This document shows positions 7,360 through 16,808 of a DNA stretch of 61,289 nt, piece after piece (position 1 is the stretch's first letter; the number at the start of each line of letters is the position of its first letter). Origin of the DNA: JAUXFS01 sp050329575. Lineage in GTDB: Bacteria > Pseudomonadota > Alphaproteobacteria > Rhodospirillales > Defluviicoccaceae. The notes under the pieces were generated by a model. It made no database searches and was not told the origin of the DNA. It was given only the letters and a program-made list of their open reading frames with translations. A program made the position numbers and the translations under genes. The DNA is taken from contig JBHJOP010000066.1 of the NCBI GenBank assembly GCA_050329575.1, positions 1 to 61,289 on the forward strand. The letters are read 5' to 3'.

Positions 7360-9168
7360 GTGGCGGGGGTCAGGGGACGATCGACGATCGTGGCAACGGC
7401 CTTCGGCCTGATGTTGGCCATGGGGGCGGGGCCGGCCGTCACCGGAGAGCTGGCGGCGAGCCGGACGGCGGATCCGGTGGCGGAGGATCTGCCGCGGGTG
7501 TTGTCCAACGACGACGAAGCCCTTTACAGGCGGATCTTCGCCTCCAGCAAGCGCGGCCAGTGGCGAGAGATCGACGGGCTCTCCGATCAGTTGACGGATC
7601 GTCTGCTTCTCGGTCACGTCCTCGCCGAGCGCTATCTCCACCCGACGGCCTATCGATCGCGGTATGGCGAACTGAAGGCTTGGATGGCGGCCTATGCCGA
7701 TCATCCGGACGCGGGCGCCGTTCACAAGCTCGCCCTCCACCGCAAAGCGAAGTCGGAGTCGGCTCCCGTCCACGCCTCGGACCCGACGGCGACCAACGGA
7801 GGTGGCTGGGCAGCGCGACGGATGCCGCCAAAGATCCCGCCGAAACCCCTCGGCGCCGCCGACAAGAAGAAGGCGACGGCCCTCAAGCGGCGCATCGAGA
7901 CCAGGCTGCGCGCCGGCTCGACACAGGCGGCGCGGGAGTTGATCGCCACTGCGGAAGCGGAGCGGCTGTTGGGCGGGGCCGAACTGGATCAGCTTCGGGC
8001 CGCCGTCGGTCACGGCAGTTTCGTCGGCGGTCGCGACCAGGAAGCGCTCGAGTGGACCGGGAGAGCTCTCGAGCGGTCGGAGCGGTATCTGCCGGGGGCC
8101 CACTGGACGGCCGGCCTCGCCAATTGGCGGCTCGGCCGGTTCGCGACGGCGGCGGGGCATTTCGAGGCACTGGCGCGACGCGCCGACGTGTCGCCATGGG
8201 TCGCCTCGGCGGCGGCCTTCTGGGCGGCGCGGTCGCACCTGTTCGCCCGCCACCCGGATCGCGTGAACGATTGGCTCGGCGTCGCCGCCTCCCATCCCCG
8301 CACCTTCTACGGCCTGCTCGCCCGGCGCATCCTCGGCCTCGCGACGCCGTTGCGTTGGGAACCGACCGACGACGAGCATCGGGCGCTCGACGCTCTGAAA
8401 GCGCTGCCGGCGGGTCGGCGGGCCCTGGCGCTGCTCCAGATCGGGGAGCAGGACCGTGCCGAACGTGAACTGAGAGCGCTCGCCGCGGTCGGCGGTGCCG
8501 ACGTGGCGCGCGGGATCATGGTGGTCGCCGATCGCGCCGGGCTGCCGGCCCTGGCGTTACGGTTGCACCGCCGTCTGTTCGCCGACGGCGATGGCTTCGA
8601 CGCCGCCGCCTATCCGCTGCCGCCGTGGAGACCGGCGGACGGCTTTCATGTCGATCGGGCGTTGATCTACGCGGTGATCCGTCAGGAGTCCGGGTTCGAT
8701 CCGGACGCCCGAAGCCCGGCAGGCGCCAGTGGGCTGATGCAACTGATGCCGTCGACCGCGCGCTGGGTCGCCGACAGCACCGGCCATGCCCTGTCGACAG
8801 GAGGCCGCGTCGACGATCCGGGCCACAATCTGACGCTCGGACAACGCTACCTGGCGATGCTGCTGGCTGACGGCAGCGTCGAGCGCGATCTGTTCCGGCT
8901 CGCCGCGGCCTGGAACGGCGGTCCAGGCAACCTGCGCAAATGGCGGCAGAGCGTCCGCCACGGCGACGATCCGCTGCTGTTCATCGAGTCCATCCCCTCC
9001 CGGGAGACCCGGATCTTCATCGAACGACTGCTCGCCAACCTGTGGATCTACCGCGACCGGATGGGGCAGCCGCAGCCGTCGCTGGACGCGCTTGCCGCCG
9101 GCCGTTGGCCCGTCTATATACCGGTCGATCCGCGGGGTGTCGAGATGGCCAGCTATGGCGACCATTGA
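7360..9168 (+). CDS. Soluble lytic murein transglycosylase (SLT family)
   Basis: This periplasmic enzyme cleaves peptidoglycan glycan strands with formation of 1,6-anhydro-muramic acid. The C-terminal SLT domain has IRQESGFDP with the catalytic glutamate (about residue 443), the ASGLMQLMP segment and AAWNGGPGN. The long helical N-terminal region is typical of Slt70-like proteins. I chose GTG 7360 because it gives a proper signal peptide (short basic start, hydrophobic core ending near GPAVTG) and has GGGGA about 7 bases before it. The frame is also open from GTG 7240 and ATG 7270, but these give an implausibly long leader. The stop overlaps the start of moaB by 14 bases. Confidence 0.85.
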   Translation: MAGVRGRSTIVATAFGLMLAMGAGPAVTGELAASRTADPVAEDLPRVLSNDDEALYRRIFASSKRGQWREIDGLSDQLTDRLLLGHVLAERYLHPTAYRSRYGELKAWMAAYADHPDAGAVHKLALHRKAKSESAPVHASDPTATNGGGWAARRMPPKIPPKPLGAADKKKATALKRRIETRLRAGSTQAARELIATAEAERLLGGAELDQLRAAVGHGSFVGGRDQEALEWTGRALERSERYLPGAHWTAGLANWRLGRFATAAGHFEALARRADVSPWVASAAAFWAARSHLFARHPDRVNDWLGVAASHPRTFYGLLARRILGLATPLRWEPTDDEHRALDALKALPAGRRALALLQIGEQDRAERELRALAAVGGADVARGIMVVADRAGLPALALRLHRRLFADGDGFDAAAYPLPPWRPADGFHVDRALIYAVIRQESGFDPDARSPAGASGLMQLMPSTARWVADSTGHALSTGGRVDDPGHNLTLGQRYLAMLLADGSVERDLFRLAAAWNGGPGNLRKWRQSVRHGDDPLLFIESIPSRETRIFIERLLANLWIYRDRMGQPQPSLDALAAGRWPVYIPVDPRGVEMASYGDH

Positions 9169-9694
9169 GGGTGATCGCCGGTTCGTGCCGGTCAGTATCG
9201 CCGTGATGACGGTTTCGGACAGCCGCACCGTCGAGACCGACACCTCGGGGCGAACCCTGTGCGAGCGCATCGAGGCGGCGGGCCACAGGATCGCCGACCG
9301 TCGTATCGTCGGCGACGACGTCGACCGCATTCGCGCCCAGCTGCAAGCATGGATCGCCGATCCCGCGATCGACGTGATCATCACCACCGGCGGCACCGGC
9401 ATCACCGGTCGGGACGTCACGCCCGAGGCGGTGCACGCCGTGATGGACAAGGAGATTCCCGGGTTCGGGGAGCTGTTCCGCTGGTTCAGCTTCCAGAAGA
9501 TCGGCACCTCGACGGTGCAGTCGCGGGCGATCGGCGCGGTCGCGGGCGGGACCTATCTGTTCGCTCTGCCGGGATCGCCCGGCGCCTGCAGGGATGCGTG
9601 GGACGGGATCCTTGTCCAGCAGCTCGACTCCCGCCACAGGCCGTGCAACTTCGTCGAACTGATGCCGAGACTGACCGAGCACCTCGGTCACTGA
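9155..9694 (+). CDS. moaB: Molybdenum cofactor biosynthesis protein MoaB
   Basis: MoaB/Mog-like proteins bind molybdopterin, and the family adenylates it before molybdenum insertion. The 179-residue protein has the MoCF-binding signature TTGGTGITGRDVTPEA at 77-92 and the later ALPGSPGAC loop. The start ATG 9155 lies inside the end of the transglycosylase gene, so translation is probably coupled although the functions are unrelated. In many bacteria MoaB is dispensable or redundant with MogA. No other Moco gene is in the window. Confidence 0.93.
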   Translation: MATIEGDRRFVPVSIAVMTVSDSRTVETDTSGRTLCERIEAAGHRIADRRIVGDDVDRIRAQLQAWIADPAIDVIITTGGTGITGRDVTPEAVHAVMDKEIPGFGELFRWFSFQKIGTSTVQSRAIGAVAGGTYLFALPGSPGACRDAWDGILVQQLDSRHRPCNFVELMPRLTEHLGH

Positions 9695-9780
9695 CCGAGG
9701 TGTCGACCGATCACCGGCAGGGTCCCGGAAACGGGCGATCGAAACTGGCCCCGACCGCCTCGCTGTGCTAGCGTGCAGTG

Positions 9781-10296
9781 ATGGACGACGGAGCAACAAC
9801 GGTCGCCGTGCGGTGGAGCAAGGCGATGAGCGTCGGTGTGGAGGCGCTCGACAGCGATCACCGGGTGCTGATCGACCTGATCGCACGGGTCGCGTCCGCC
9901 GGCGAGGCCGACGACGACGCCAGAGTGGTGCTCGCCGAAGTCCTGGCGGAGTTGGTCGCCTACACTATCTACCACTTCGACCGCGAAGAGCACGTCATGG
10001 CGGCGTGCGGATACCCGGACCTGGCCGCCCATCGTGAGGAGCACCATGCCCTCACCCGCGAGGTCGAGGATCTGCAAAGCCGTTTCAACGAGCGGGAGCG
10101 GGGTCTCGGCGTGGCGGAGCTACTGCGTTTTTTGACCGGTTGGCTCAACCATCACATCCTGCTGCAGGACAAGGCCTACCGGCCCTATGCCGAGGGCAAT
10201 CCCACCGCCATCGCCGCCGCCGAAGCCTACGGGGAGTATGGCCGCGGAACGGGCGGCTCGCGAGGGGGGCGACGCGAGACCACGACGGCGCCCTGA
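9781..10296 (+). CDS. Bacteriohemerythrin
   Basis: This is a single-domain, 171-residue oxygen-binding non-heme diiron protein. All family ligands can be placed: His27 (DSDHRVLI), His65 and Glu69 (YHFDREEH), His84 and His88 (AHREEHH), His125 and Asp130 (HHILLQD). The C-terminal 35 residues are Gly/Arg-rich and not part of the four-helix bundle. Likely role is oxygen storage, sensing or scavenging. ATG 9781 follows a GTG at 9778; neither has a Shine-Dalgarno sequence, but TAGCGT ends 6 bases before the ATG, suggesting a leaderless transcript. Confidence 0.93.
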   Translation: MDDGATTVAVRWSKAMSVGVEALDSDHRVLIDLIARVASAGEADDDARVVLAEVLAELVAYTIYHFDREEHVMAACGYPDLAAHREEHHALTREVEDLQSRFNERERGLGVAELLRFLTGWLNHHILLQDKAYRPYAEGNPTAIAAAEAYGEYGRGTGGSRGGRRETTTAP

Positions 10297-10508
10297 CGAT
10301 CGGCCGGCTTGGGGGTTTCCGCCTCGGGTGCGGGGGCGCGGACCCCGTCGCGACGCCGATCGCCGCCCTGACGGACGGGCGTAGAAAAACCCTATCGACT
10401 GCGCTAAGGTGATAATCGTCGGTTGCAGCCGGGAACGGATGCGCGTACACCAGCGCCCATCGACGAACGAGTGCCGGAATGGCACCGCAATGTTTGGGAG
10501 GACCTGGG

Positions 10509-11339
10509 ATGACGGGCGATGGCCCGATTCTGGAGGCACGGGACATATCGCTGAACTTCGGCGGTGTCCGGGCTCTCAGTCACGTCAGCTTCAGCGTCGA
10601 CAAGGGCGAGCTGTTTTCGATCATCGGTCCCAACGGGGCCGGCAAGACCTCGATGCTCAACTGCATCTCCGGCCGCTATTCCCCGACCGAAGGACAGGTG
10701 CTGTTCAAGGGCCGCGACGTCACCAGACTGAAGCCGAACGCACGGGCCAGTCTCGGCATCGGACGCACCTTCCAGAACCTGGCGCTGTTCGGCCACATGA
10801 CGGTGCTGGACAACATCATGGTCGGGCGCCACCACCTGCTCAGGAACAACTTTGTCACCGGGTCCCTGTACTGGATCGGCGGCGCCCAGAAGGAGGAGCT
10901 CGCCCACCGCCGCGAAGCCGAGGAGATCATCGACTTTCTGGAGATCACCCATATCCGCAAGGCGATGGCCGGGACCCTTCCGTACGGTCTGCGCAAGCGG
11001 GTCGAACTGGCCCGTGCGGTTGCCCTGAGGCCGGATCTGATCCTGCTCGACGAGCCGATGGCGGGAATGAACCTCGAAGAGAAGGAGGACATGGCCCGCT
11101 ACATCATCGACCTCAACGAGGAATGGGGGATGACGGTGATCATGATCGAGCACGACATGGGCGTGGTCATGGACATCTCCCATCGGCTGATCGTGCTCGA
11201 CTTCGGCCGCAGGATCGCCGAGGGCCTTCCGGACCAGGTGATGAACGATCCCGAGGTCAAGAAGGCCTACCTCGGTGAGGACGACGATGAAAAGGGCGCG
11301 GACGGCGCGCCTCCCGAAACCGGGACCAAGGTGGCGTAA
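10509..11339 (+). CDS. livG: ABC transporter ATP-binding protein, LivG type
   Basis: This is one of two cytoplasmic ATPases of a branched-chain amino acid type (HAAT) importer. The 276-residue protein has Walker A GPNGAGKT at 40-47, Q-loop TFQNLALF, a variant signature LPYGLRKRVELARA, Walker B LILLDEP and the LivG-type MAGMNLEE after it. GGGAGG lies 8 bases before ATG 10509. It is the first gene of a seven-gene plus-strand cluster, and its stop overlaps the next ATG by one base (TAATG). A 212-base gap precedes it. The substrate is probably not a simple amino acid given the two CoA ligases in the cluster. Confidence 0.93.
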   Translation: MTGDGPILEARDISLNFGGVRALSHVSFSVDKGELFSIIGPNGAGKTSMLNCISGRYSPTEGQVLFKGRDVTRLKPNARASLGIGRTFQNLALFGHMTVLDNIMVGRHHLLRNNFVTGSLYWIGGAQKEELAHRREAEEIIDFLEITHIRKAMAGTLPYGLRKRVELARAVALRPDLILLDEPMAGMNLEEKEDMARYIIDLNEEWGMTVIMIEHDMGVVMDISHRLIVLDFGRRIAEGLPDQVMNDPEVKKAYLGEDDDEKGADGAPPETGTKVA

Positions 11340-13294
11340 TGGCGCCGGATCGGAACCGTTCCCCCGAATACGGCGACGTCGCCGTCCACGACACCTTCCC
11401 GAAGCTGCTCGCCTACAACGCCGCCAATTGGCCCGACGAGGTGGCGATGCGCGAGAAGGAGTTCGGGATCTGGAACGCGTTCACCTGGGCCGACTGCCAG
11501 CGCCACGTCAAGCTGATGGCGCTCGGCATGCATCGCCTCGGCGTCGCGCGCGGGGACACCGTCGCGCTGATCGGCGACAACCGTCCGGAGTGGGTGTGGG
11601 GGGAGATCGCCGCCCACGCTCTCGGTGCGATGTCGCTCGGCATCTACCAGGACTCGATCGGCGACGAGGTCACGTACCTCATCAACTACGCCGGGGCCAA
11701 GGTCATCATCGCCGAGGACGAGGAGCAGGTCGACAAGCTCTTGGACCTCATCGACCAGACGCCGACCGTCATGCGCATCGTCTTCTGCGACCCGCGCGGC
11801 ATGCGCAAATACGAGGATCCCCGGCTGATCGATGTCAGGGACCTCTACCGCCTCGGCGAGGAGGCGGCGGCGTCGGATCCCGATCTCTATGATCGAGAGG
11901 TGGCGGCAGGGAGGGGCGAGGAGGTCGCGGTCCTGTGCACCACCTCCGGGACGACGGCGCGGCCGAAGATGGCGATGCTGCAGGGAGGGCCGTTCCTCGC
12001 CCATTGTCTCGACTATCTGCACCGCGATCCGAAGCTGCCGACGGACAACTACGTCTCGGTGCTGCCGCTGCCGTGGATCATGGAGCAGGTCTACGCCGTC
12101 GCGCAGGCGCTGATCAGCCGCATCACCGTCAACTTCGTCGAGGAGCAGGAGACGATGATGGCCGATCTGCGGGAGATCGGCCCCACCTTCGTGCTGCTCG
12201 GTCCGCGCGTCTGGGAGAGCATCGCCGCCGATGTGCGGGCGCGGATGATGGATGCGACCCCGTTCAAGCAGCGCATGTTCGCGTTCGGCATGAAGCTCGG
12301 CACCGAGGCGCTGGCCCGTGGCAGGAACTCGCGACTGGCTCACTGGATCCTGTTCCGGGCGCTCAAGGACCGGCTCGGCTTCACCTTCCTGAAGTCGGCG
12401 GCGACCGGCGGCGCCGCCCTCGGCCCTGACGTCTTCCGCTTCTTTCTCGCCATGGGGGTGCCGCTCCGCCAGCTCTATGGCCAGACGGAGCTGGCCGGCG
12501 CCTACACCATCCATGACCCCGACGACGTCGATTTCGACACCGTCGGGACCGCCTTCACCCACTCCGAGGTCCGCATCGACAATCCCGACGAAAACGGCGT
12601 CGGCGAGATCGTCGCCCGCACCAAGGGCATGTTTCTCGGCTTCTACATGAACGAGGAGGCGACCCGGGCGGACGTTCGCGACGGCTGGATGCACACCGGC
12701 GATGCCGGCTACTTCAAGAAGGAGAACGGCCACCTGGTGGTGATCGACCGGATCAAGGACATCGCCACCACGTCCACCGGCAACCGGTTCTCGCCGATGT
12801 TCATCGAGAACAAGTTGAAGTTCTCGCCGTTCGTGGCCGAGGCGGTGATCCTCGGCCACGACCGTCCCTACCTGTCGGCGATCATCTGTATCCGCTTCGG
12901 GATCCTGTCCAAATGGGCGGAGCAACGCCGGATCGCCTTCACAAACTACACCAACCTGTCGGGCCGGCCGGAAGTGTACGATCTGATCCGCAAGGAGATC
13001 GAAGGCGTCAACTTGACGCTTCCGGAAGGGCATCGCATCCGCAAGTTCCTGCTCCTCTATAAGGAACTGGACCCCGACGACGGCGAACTCACCCGCACCC
13101 GCAAGGTGCGCCGAGGGGTGATCAACGAGAAGTATGCCGACATCATCGACGCCATCTATGGCGACCGGGATTCGGTCCACGTGGACACGACGATCACCTT
13201 CCAGGACGGGACCAAGTCGCGCATCGTCACCGATCTCAGGGTGGTCACCGTCATCGCGCCGGATGCAGCGCCGGCGCGACGGGCGGCCGAATAG
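11339..13294 (+). CDS. AMP-forming acyl-CoA synthetase (long-chain fatty acid-CoA ligase type)
   Basis: This is a 651-residue adenylate-forming enzyme that would activate a carboxylic acid to its CoA thioester with ATP in the cytosol. The phosphate-binding loop reads TTSGTTARPKMAML, a variant of the usual TSGTTGxPKG. The A5 motif is YGQTELAG and the A7/A8 hinge region is GWMHTGDAGYF...VIDRIKD. It resembles the FAA1-like ligases often embedded in HAAT transporter clusters of alpha- and betaproteobacteria. The start overlaps the livG stop. Placement between transporter genes suggests it activates the imported compound, for example a fatty, dicarboxylic or aromatic acid. Substrate is not readable from sequence. 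Confidence 0.9.
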   Translation: MAPDRNRSPEYGDVAVHDTFPKLLAYNAANWPDEVAMREKEFGIWNAFTWADCQRHVKLMALGMHRLGVARGDTVALIGDNRPEWVWGEIAAHALGAMSLGIYQDSIGDEVTYLINYAGAKVIIAEDEEQVDKLLDLIDQTPTVMRIVFCDPRGMRKYEDPRLIDVRDLYRLGEEAAASDPDLYDREVAAGRGEEVAVLCTTSGTTARPKMAMLQGGPFLAHCLDYLHRDPKLPTDNYVSVLPLPWIMEQVYAVAQALISRITVNFVEEQETMMADLREIGPTFVLLGPRVWESIAADVRARMMDATPFKQRMFAFGMKLGTEALARGRNSRLAHWILFRALKDRLGFTFLKSAATGGAALGPDVFRFFLAMGVPLRQLYGQTELAGAYTIHDPDDVDFDTVGTAFTHSEVRIDNPDENGVGEIVARTKGMFLGFYMNEEATRADVRDGWMHTGDAGYFKKENGHLVVIDRIKDIATTSTGNRFSPMFIENKLKFSPFVAEAVILGHDRPYLSAIICIRFGILSKWAEQRRIAFTNYTNLSGRPEVYDLIRKEIEGVNLTLPEGHRIRKFLLLYKELDPDDGELTRTRKVRRGVINEKYADIIDAIYGDRDSVHVDTTITFQDGTKSRIVTDLRVVTVIAPDAAPARRAAE

Positions 13295-13357
13295 GGGCGA
13301 GACAAACGACGGCGGCGAAGACGACGACATCTCTAAAACAAGGAGGGCGGGCGGCCG

Positions 13358-14251
13358 ATGAACTGGGAACTGCTGTTGCAACTGATCATCAACGGACTGA
13401 TCATCGGCACCCTCTACGGGGTCGTCGCCATGTGTTTCACCCTGATCTACAAGGCTTCGCAGATCGTCAACTTCGCCCAGGGCGAGTTCCTGCTGATCGG
13501 CGCCTGGGTGTGCTGGTGGCTTCTGACCAGCTTTTCGCTGCCGTTCTACGCCGGCTTCCTCATCACTCTGGTGTTCATGATGGTCTTCGGGATCCTGCTG
13601 CAGGTGCTGGTGCTGCGGCCGATGATCGGCGAGCCGATCATCTCGGTGATCATGGTCACCATCGGGCTGGCGATCTTCTTCCAGGCGATCATGAGCTGGA
13701 TGTTCGGCGTGTTCGTGCAGCCGTTTCCGCCGATCTTCGACACCAAGGCGGTTGCCATCTTCGGCCTCAACGTCCAGCCCGCCTACCTGATGAGCCTGGT
13801 CATTTCGGTGGTGATCATGGGCGCCTTCGCGTGGTTCTTCAAATATTCGCGCCTCGGTCTGGCAATGCGCGCCACCGCCTTCGACCAGCAGGTCGCGCAG
13901 AGCCTCGGCATCTCGATCAAGCAGATGTTCGCGATGTCGTGGGCGATCTCGGCGATGGTCTCCGCGCTCGCCGGCGTCGTCGTCGGCATCGTCAACGGGG
14001 TCTCATCGGCGCTCTCGTTCTTCGGGATCAAGGTGTTCCCGGCCGTCATCCTGGGCGGTCTCGACTCGATCGTCGGCGCGGTCATCGGCGGGCTGATCAT
14101 CGGGGTGCTGGAAAACCTCGCCGAGTTCGTCGACAGCCAGTGGCTGAACGTCGGCAATCTATACGTGGTGGCGCCGTTCTACGTTCTGATCGTCATCCTG
14201 ATGATCCGCCCGTACGGCTTGTTCGGCACCGCACATATCGAGAGGGTGTGA
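13358..14251 (+). CDS. livH: Branched-chain-type ABC transporter permease LivH
   Basis: This is a 297-residue integral membrane permease with about eight hydrophobic segments. The N-terminus QLIINGLIIGTLYGVVAM and the segment QIVNFAQGEFLLIGA are characteristic of LivH. The EAA-like loop region contains GLAMRATAFDQQVAQSLGI. Near the end, FPAVILGGLDSIVGAVIGG matches the family. A good ribosome site (AGGAGGG) lies upstream of ATG 13358. It pairs with LivM 5 bases downstream to form the membrane channel. Confidence 0.94.
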   Translation: MNWELLLQLIINGLIIGTLYGVVAMCFTLIYKASQIVNFAQGEFLLIGAWVCWWLLTSFSLPFYAGFLITLVFMMVFGILLQVLVLRPMIGEPIISVIMVTIGLAIFFQAIMSWMFGVFVQPFPPIFDTKAVAIFGLNVQPAYLMSLVISVVIMGAFAWFFKYSRLGLAMRATAFDQQVAQSLGISIKQMFAMSWAISAMVSALAGVVVGIVNGVSSALSFFGIKVFPAVILGGLDSIVGAVIGGLIIGVLENLAEFVDSQWLNVGNLYVVAPFYVLIVILMIRPYGLFGTAHIERV

Positions 14252-14255
14252 AACC

Positions 14256-15347
14256 GTGGCGACGAAAGCAACGATGCGCTGCGGCGAGTTCAAGACCAGC
14301 TACAAGGCGGACACCACCATCTTCCCGACCCCGTGGTCACGCAACTTCGCCATTCTCGGCGTGGTGGTGCTAGCCTTGGCGCCGCTCCAGTTCGGCAGCG
14401 TTCAGCCGGTCAGCGATTATGCCATCAACCTGATGATCCAGATCGGCTATCTTAGCATCGCTGCGCTCGGTCTCAATATCCTGGTCGGCTTCACCGGCCA
14501 GATCTCGCTCGGTCATGCGGCCTTCTTCGGCTTCGGCGCGTTCAGCTCGGCCTGGCTGAACAACAACCTCGGGATCCCGGTGTTCTTCTCGATTCCGCTC
14601 GCCGGGCTGTGGACGACGGCGGTGGGGATGATCGTCGGCATTCCCGCCGGGCGGATCAAGGGTCTGTACCTGGCGATCGCCACCCTCGCTTCGCAGTTCA
14701 TCCTGGAGGATTTCTTCGCCCGCGCCGACTGGTTCACCGGCGGCGCGGCCGGATCGCTCGCCGGCCCGTTCTCGATCTTCGGTTACGAGATCCACGGCGA
14801 CCGGGAATACTTCTACGTGGTTCTGGCGTACGTGGTGGTGATGTTCCTGCTCGCCAGCAATCTGCTCCGCAGCCGCGACGGCCGCGCCTTCGTCGCCGTC
14901 CGCGACCACTATCTCTCGGCCGAGGTGATGGGCGTCAACCTGACCAAGTACCGGATCCTGTCGTTCGGGATTTCGTCGTTCTACGCCGGGGTCGGCGGCG
15001 CCCTCTATGCCCACTATCTGCAGTACGTCTCGATCGAGGGGTTCCACATTCTGCTGTCGATCCAGTTCCTCGGCATGGTGATCATCGGCGGCCTCGGCTC
15101 GGTGATGGGAGCGCTCCTCGGGACCGCGTTCATGGTGCTGCTGCCGGAGGTGATGGCGGCGGGGGTCGGGGCGCTGAAAAACACCGAATGGGGGAACATC
15201 CCGGCGATCACCGACGGGCTGGCCTTCCTGAAACAGGCCGCGATCGGCCTCGCGATCGTGTTGTTTCTCATCTTCGAGCCCGAAGGACTCGCCCGCCGCT
15301 GGCGGTTGATCAAAGCCTACTGGAAGCTCTACCCGTTTTCCTACTAA
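14256..15347 (+). CDS. livM: Branched-chain-type ABC transporter permease LivM
   Basis: This is the second permease, 363 residues, starting at GTG 14256 five bases after livH. After a hydrophilic N-terminus of about 30 residues it shows the LivM pattern ALGLNILVGFTGQISLGHAAFFGFGAF, then GRIKGLYLAIATLASQFI and, late, HILLSIQFLGMVIIGGLGSVMGALLG. The number of hydrophobic segments (about ten) fits the family. The N-terminal hydrophilic extension is longer than in amino acid transporters and is common in versions linked to acid catabolism clusters. Confidence 0.94.
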   Translation: MATKATMRCGEFKTSYKADTTIFPTPWSRNFAILGVVVLALAPLQFGSVQPVSDYAINLMIQIGYLSIAALGLNILVGFTGQISLGHAAFFGFGAFSSAWLNNNLGIPVFFSIPLAGLWTTAVGMIVGIPAGRIKGLYLAIATLASQFILEDFFARADWFTGGAAGSLAGPFSIFGYEIHGDREYFYVVLAYVVVMFLLASNLLRSRDGRAFVAVRDHYLSAEVMGVNLTKYRILSFGISSFYAGVGGALYAHYLQYVSIEGFHILLSIQFLGMVIIGGLGSVMGALLGTAFMVLLPEVMAAGVGALKNTEWGNIPAITDGLAFLKQAAIGLAIVLFLIFEPEGLARRWRLIKAYWKLYPFSY

Positions 15348-15443
15348 CAGGAGAGAGGCGACGATCGGACAATCGGACAGGATAAGGATAGACGTCAGAA
15401 CTTGCTATCACATAACAACCCGGGAAGAGAGGACAAACGTTCA

Positions 15444-16727
15444 ATGACCATGACGAGAAGCGTATCCGCGTTGGTGGCGGCGACCGCCGTCGCCGCGTGG
15501 ACCACGGCGGCATCGGCGCAAGCCGTGAAGGTCGGCAACCTGGTCGACTTCACCGGTGCCACCGCCACCGTCGGCAAGCCCTACGGGCAGGCGAAGGTCG
15601 ATGCGGCGAAATGGCTCAATGCCCGTGGCGGCATCAACGGCAAGATGGTCGAGCTCGACACTTTCGACTACTCCTACGAGGTGCCGCGGGCGATCGCCAC
15701 CTACAAGAAGTGGAAGCAGGGCGGGGTGGTCTCCATCCAGGGCTGGGGAACCGGCGACACCGAAGCGATGGTCGGTTTTGTCGCCCAGGACGAGATGCCC
15801 TACTTCTCGGCCTCGTATTCCGCCCACCTCACCGATCCGGCGGGCAAGGGCCCGGAGACCCGGAAACCCGCCCCCTACAACTTCATCATGGGGCCGTCCT
15901 ATTCTGACGGCATCCGCGCTCTGCTGCAGTGGGCGAAAGCTGACTGGGAGAGCAAGGGGCAAACCGGCAAGCCCAAGTACATCCACATGGGGGACAACCA
16001 TCCGTACCCGAACGCGCCGAAGAAGGCCGGCGAGGTCTACGCGGCGGAAATGGGGTTCGAGGTGCTGCCGGCGATCCAGTACTCGCTCAAGCCCGGCGAC
16101 TTCAAGGCGCAGTGCCTGAGCCTGAAGCAGTCGGGAGCCGACTACGCCTTCCTCGCCAACACGTCGGGATCCAACATCTCGCTGCTGAAATCGTGCGCCA
16201 CGGTCGGCACCGACGTGCAGTTCATGGCCAATATCTGGGGCTACGACGAGAACGTGATGAAGGCTGCCGGCAAGGCCGCCGACGGTGTGGTGTGGGTGAT
16301 GGGGGCCGCCTCCTGGAACGATGACCTTCCCGGGATGAAGCTCGTTCACGAGATCGCCAAGACCGGAGACCCCAACGTCGGCTATTGGACGGTCCACTAC
16401 ATCCGCGGCATCTGCTCGTTCTTCTTCATGAAGGAGGCGATGGAATGGGCCGACAGGAACGGCGGCGTCACCGGCGCCAACATCAAGAAGGGCATGTACC
16501 AGATCAAGGACTGGGTGCCGGCCGGCCTCGAGGGCGTCTGTCCGCCGGGGACCTGGACGGCCGAGGATCACCGCGGCTTCACCCGGGTGTTGGTGTACCG
16601 GGGCAACGTCAAGGCGGACGCCGAGGCCGCCGCCGACATCGCCAAACTGATGGCCGACGGCACGATCGGCATGGAGGAAGTGTACGAAGCCGAGATCCCG
16701 CGCAAGCCCGAGTGGCTCGGCTGGTAA
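15444..16727 (+). CDS. ABC transporter substrate-binding protein (LivK-like, periplasmic)
   Basis: This is a 427-residue periplasmic binding protein of the type I (Leu/Ile/Val-binding-like) fold. The signal peptide has MTMTRS, a hydrophobic core and cleavage after ASA near residue 25. The mature start VKVGNLVDFTGATA is typical. A second ATG at 15450 is possible; 15444 has GAGAGGA upstream. A 96-base gap separates it from livM, and it probably is the most highly expressed gene of the cluster. The domain has an unusually Trp/Tyr-rich pocket region (for example ISIQGWGTGDTEAM), consistent with a larger or aromatic ligand, but that is inference. Confidence 0.93.
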   Translation: MTMTRSVSALVAATAVAAWTTAASAQAVKVGNLVDFTGATATVGKPYGQAKVDAAKWLNARGGINGKMVELDTFDYSYEVPRAIATYKKWKQGGVVSIQGWGTGDTEAMVGFVAQDEMPYFSASYSAHLTDPAGKGPETRKPAPYNFIMGPSYSDGIRALLQWAKADWESKGQTGKPKYIHMGDNHPYPNAPKKAGEVYAAEMGFEVLPAIQYSLKPGDFKAQCLSLKQSGADYAFLANTSGSNISLLKSCATVGTDVQFMANIWGYDENVMKAAGKAADGVVWVMGAASWNDDLPGMKLVHEIAKTGDPNVGYWTVHYIRGICSFFFMKEAMEWADRNGGVTGANIKKGMYQIKDWVPAGLEGVCPPGTWTAEDHRGFTRVLVYRGNVKADAEAAADIAKLMADGTIGMEEVYEAEIPRKPEWLGW

Positions 16728-16808
16728 CGCGGAGGTCGACGAGCAACGGGCGGTCCCGTCCCTGGCGGGGCCGCCGACTTTCCTCTCGGGACAAGGAACG
16801 AAGCGGCA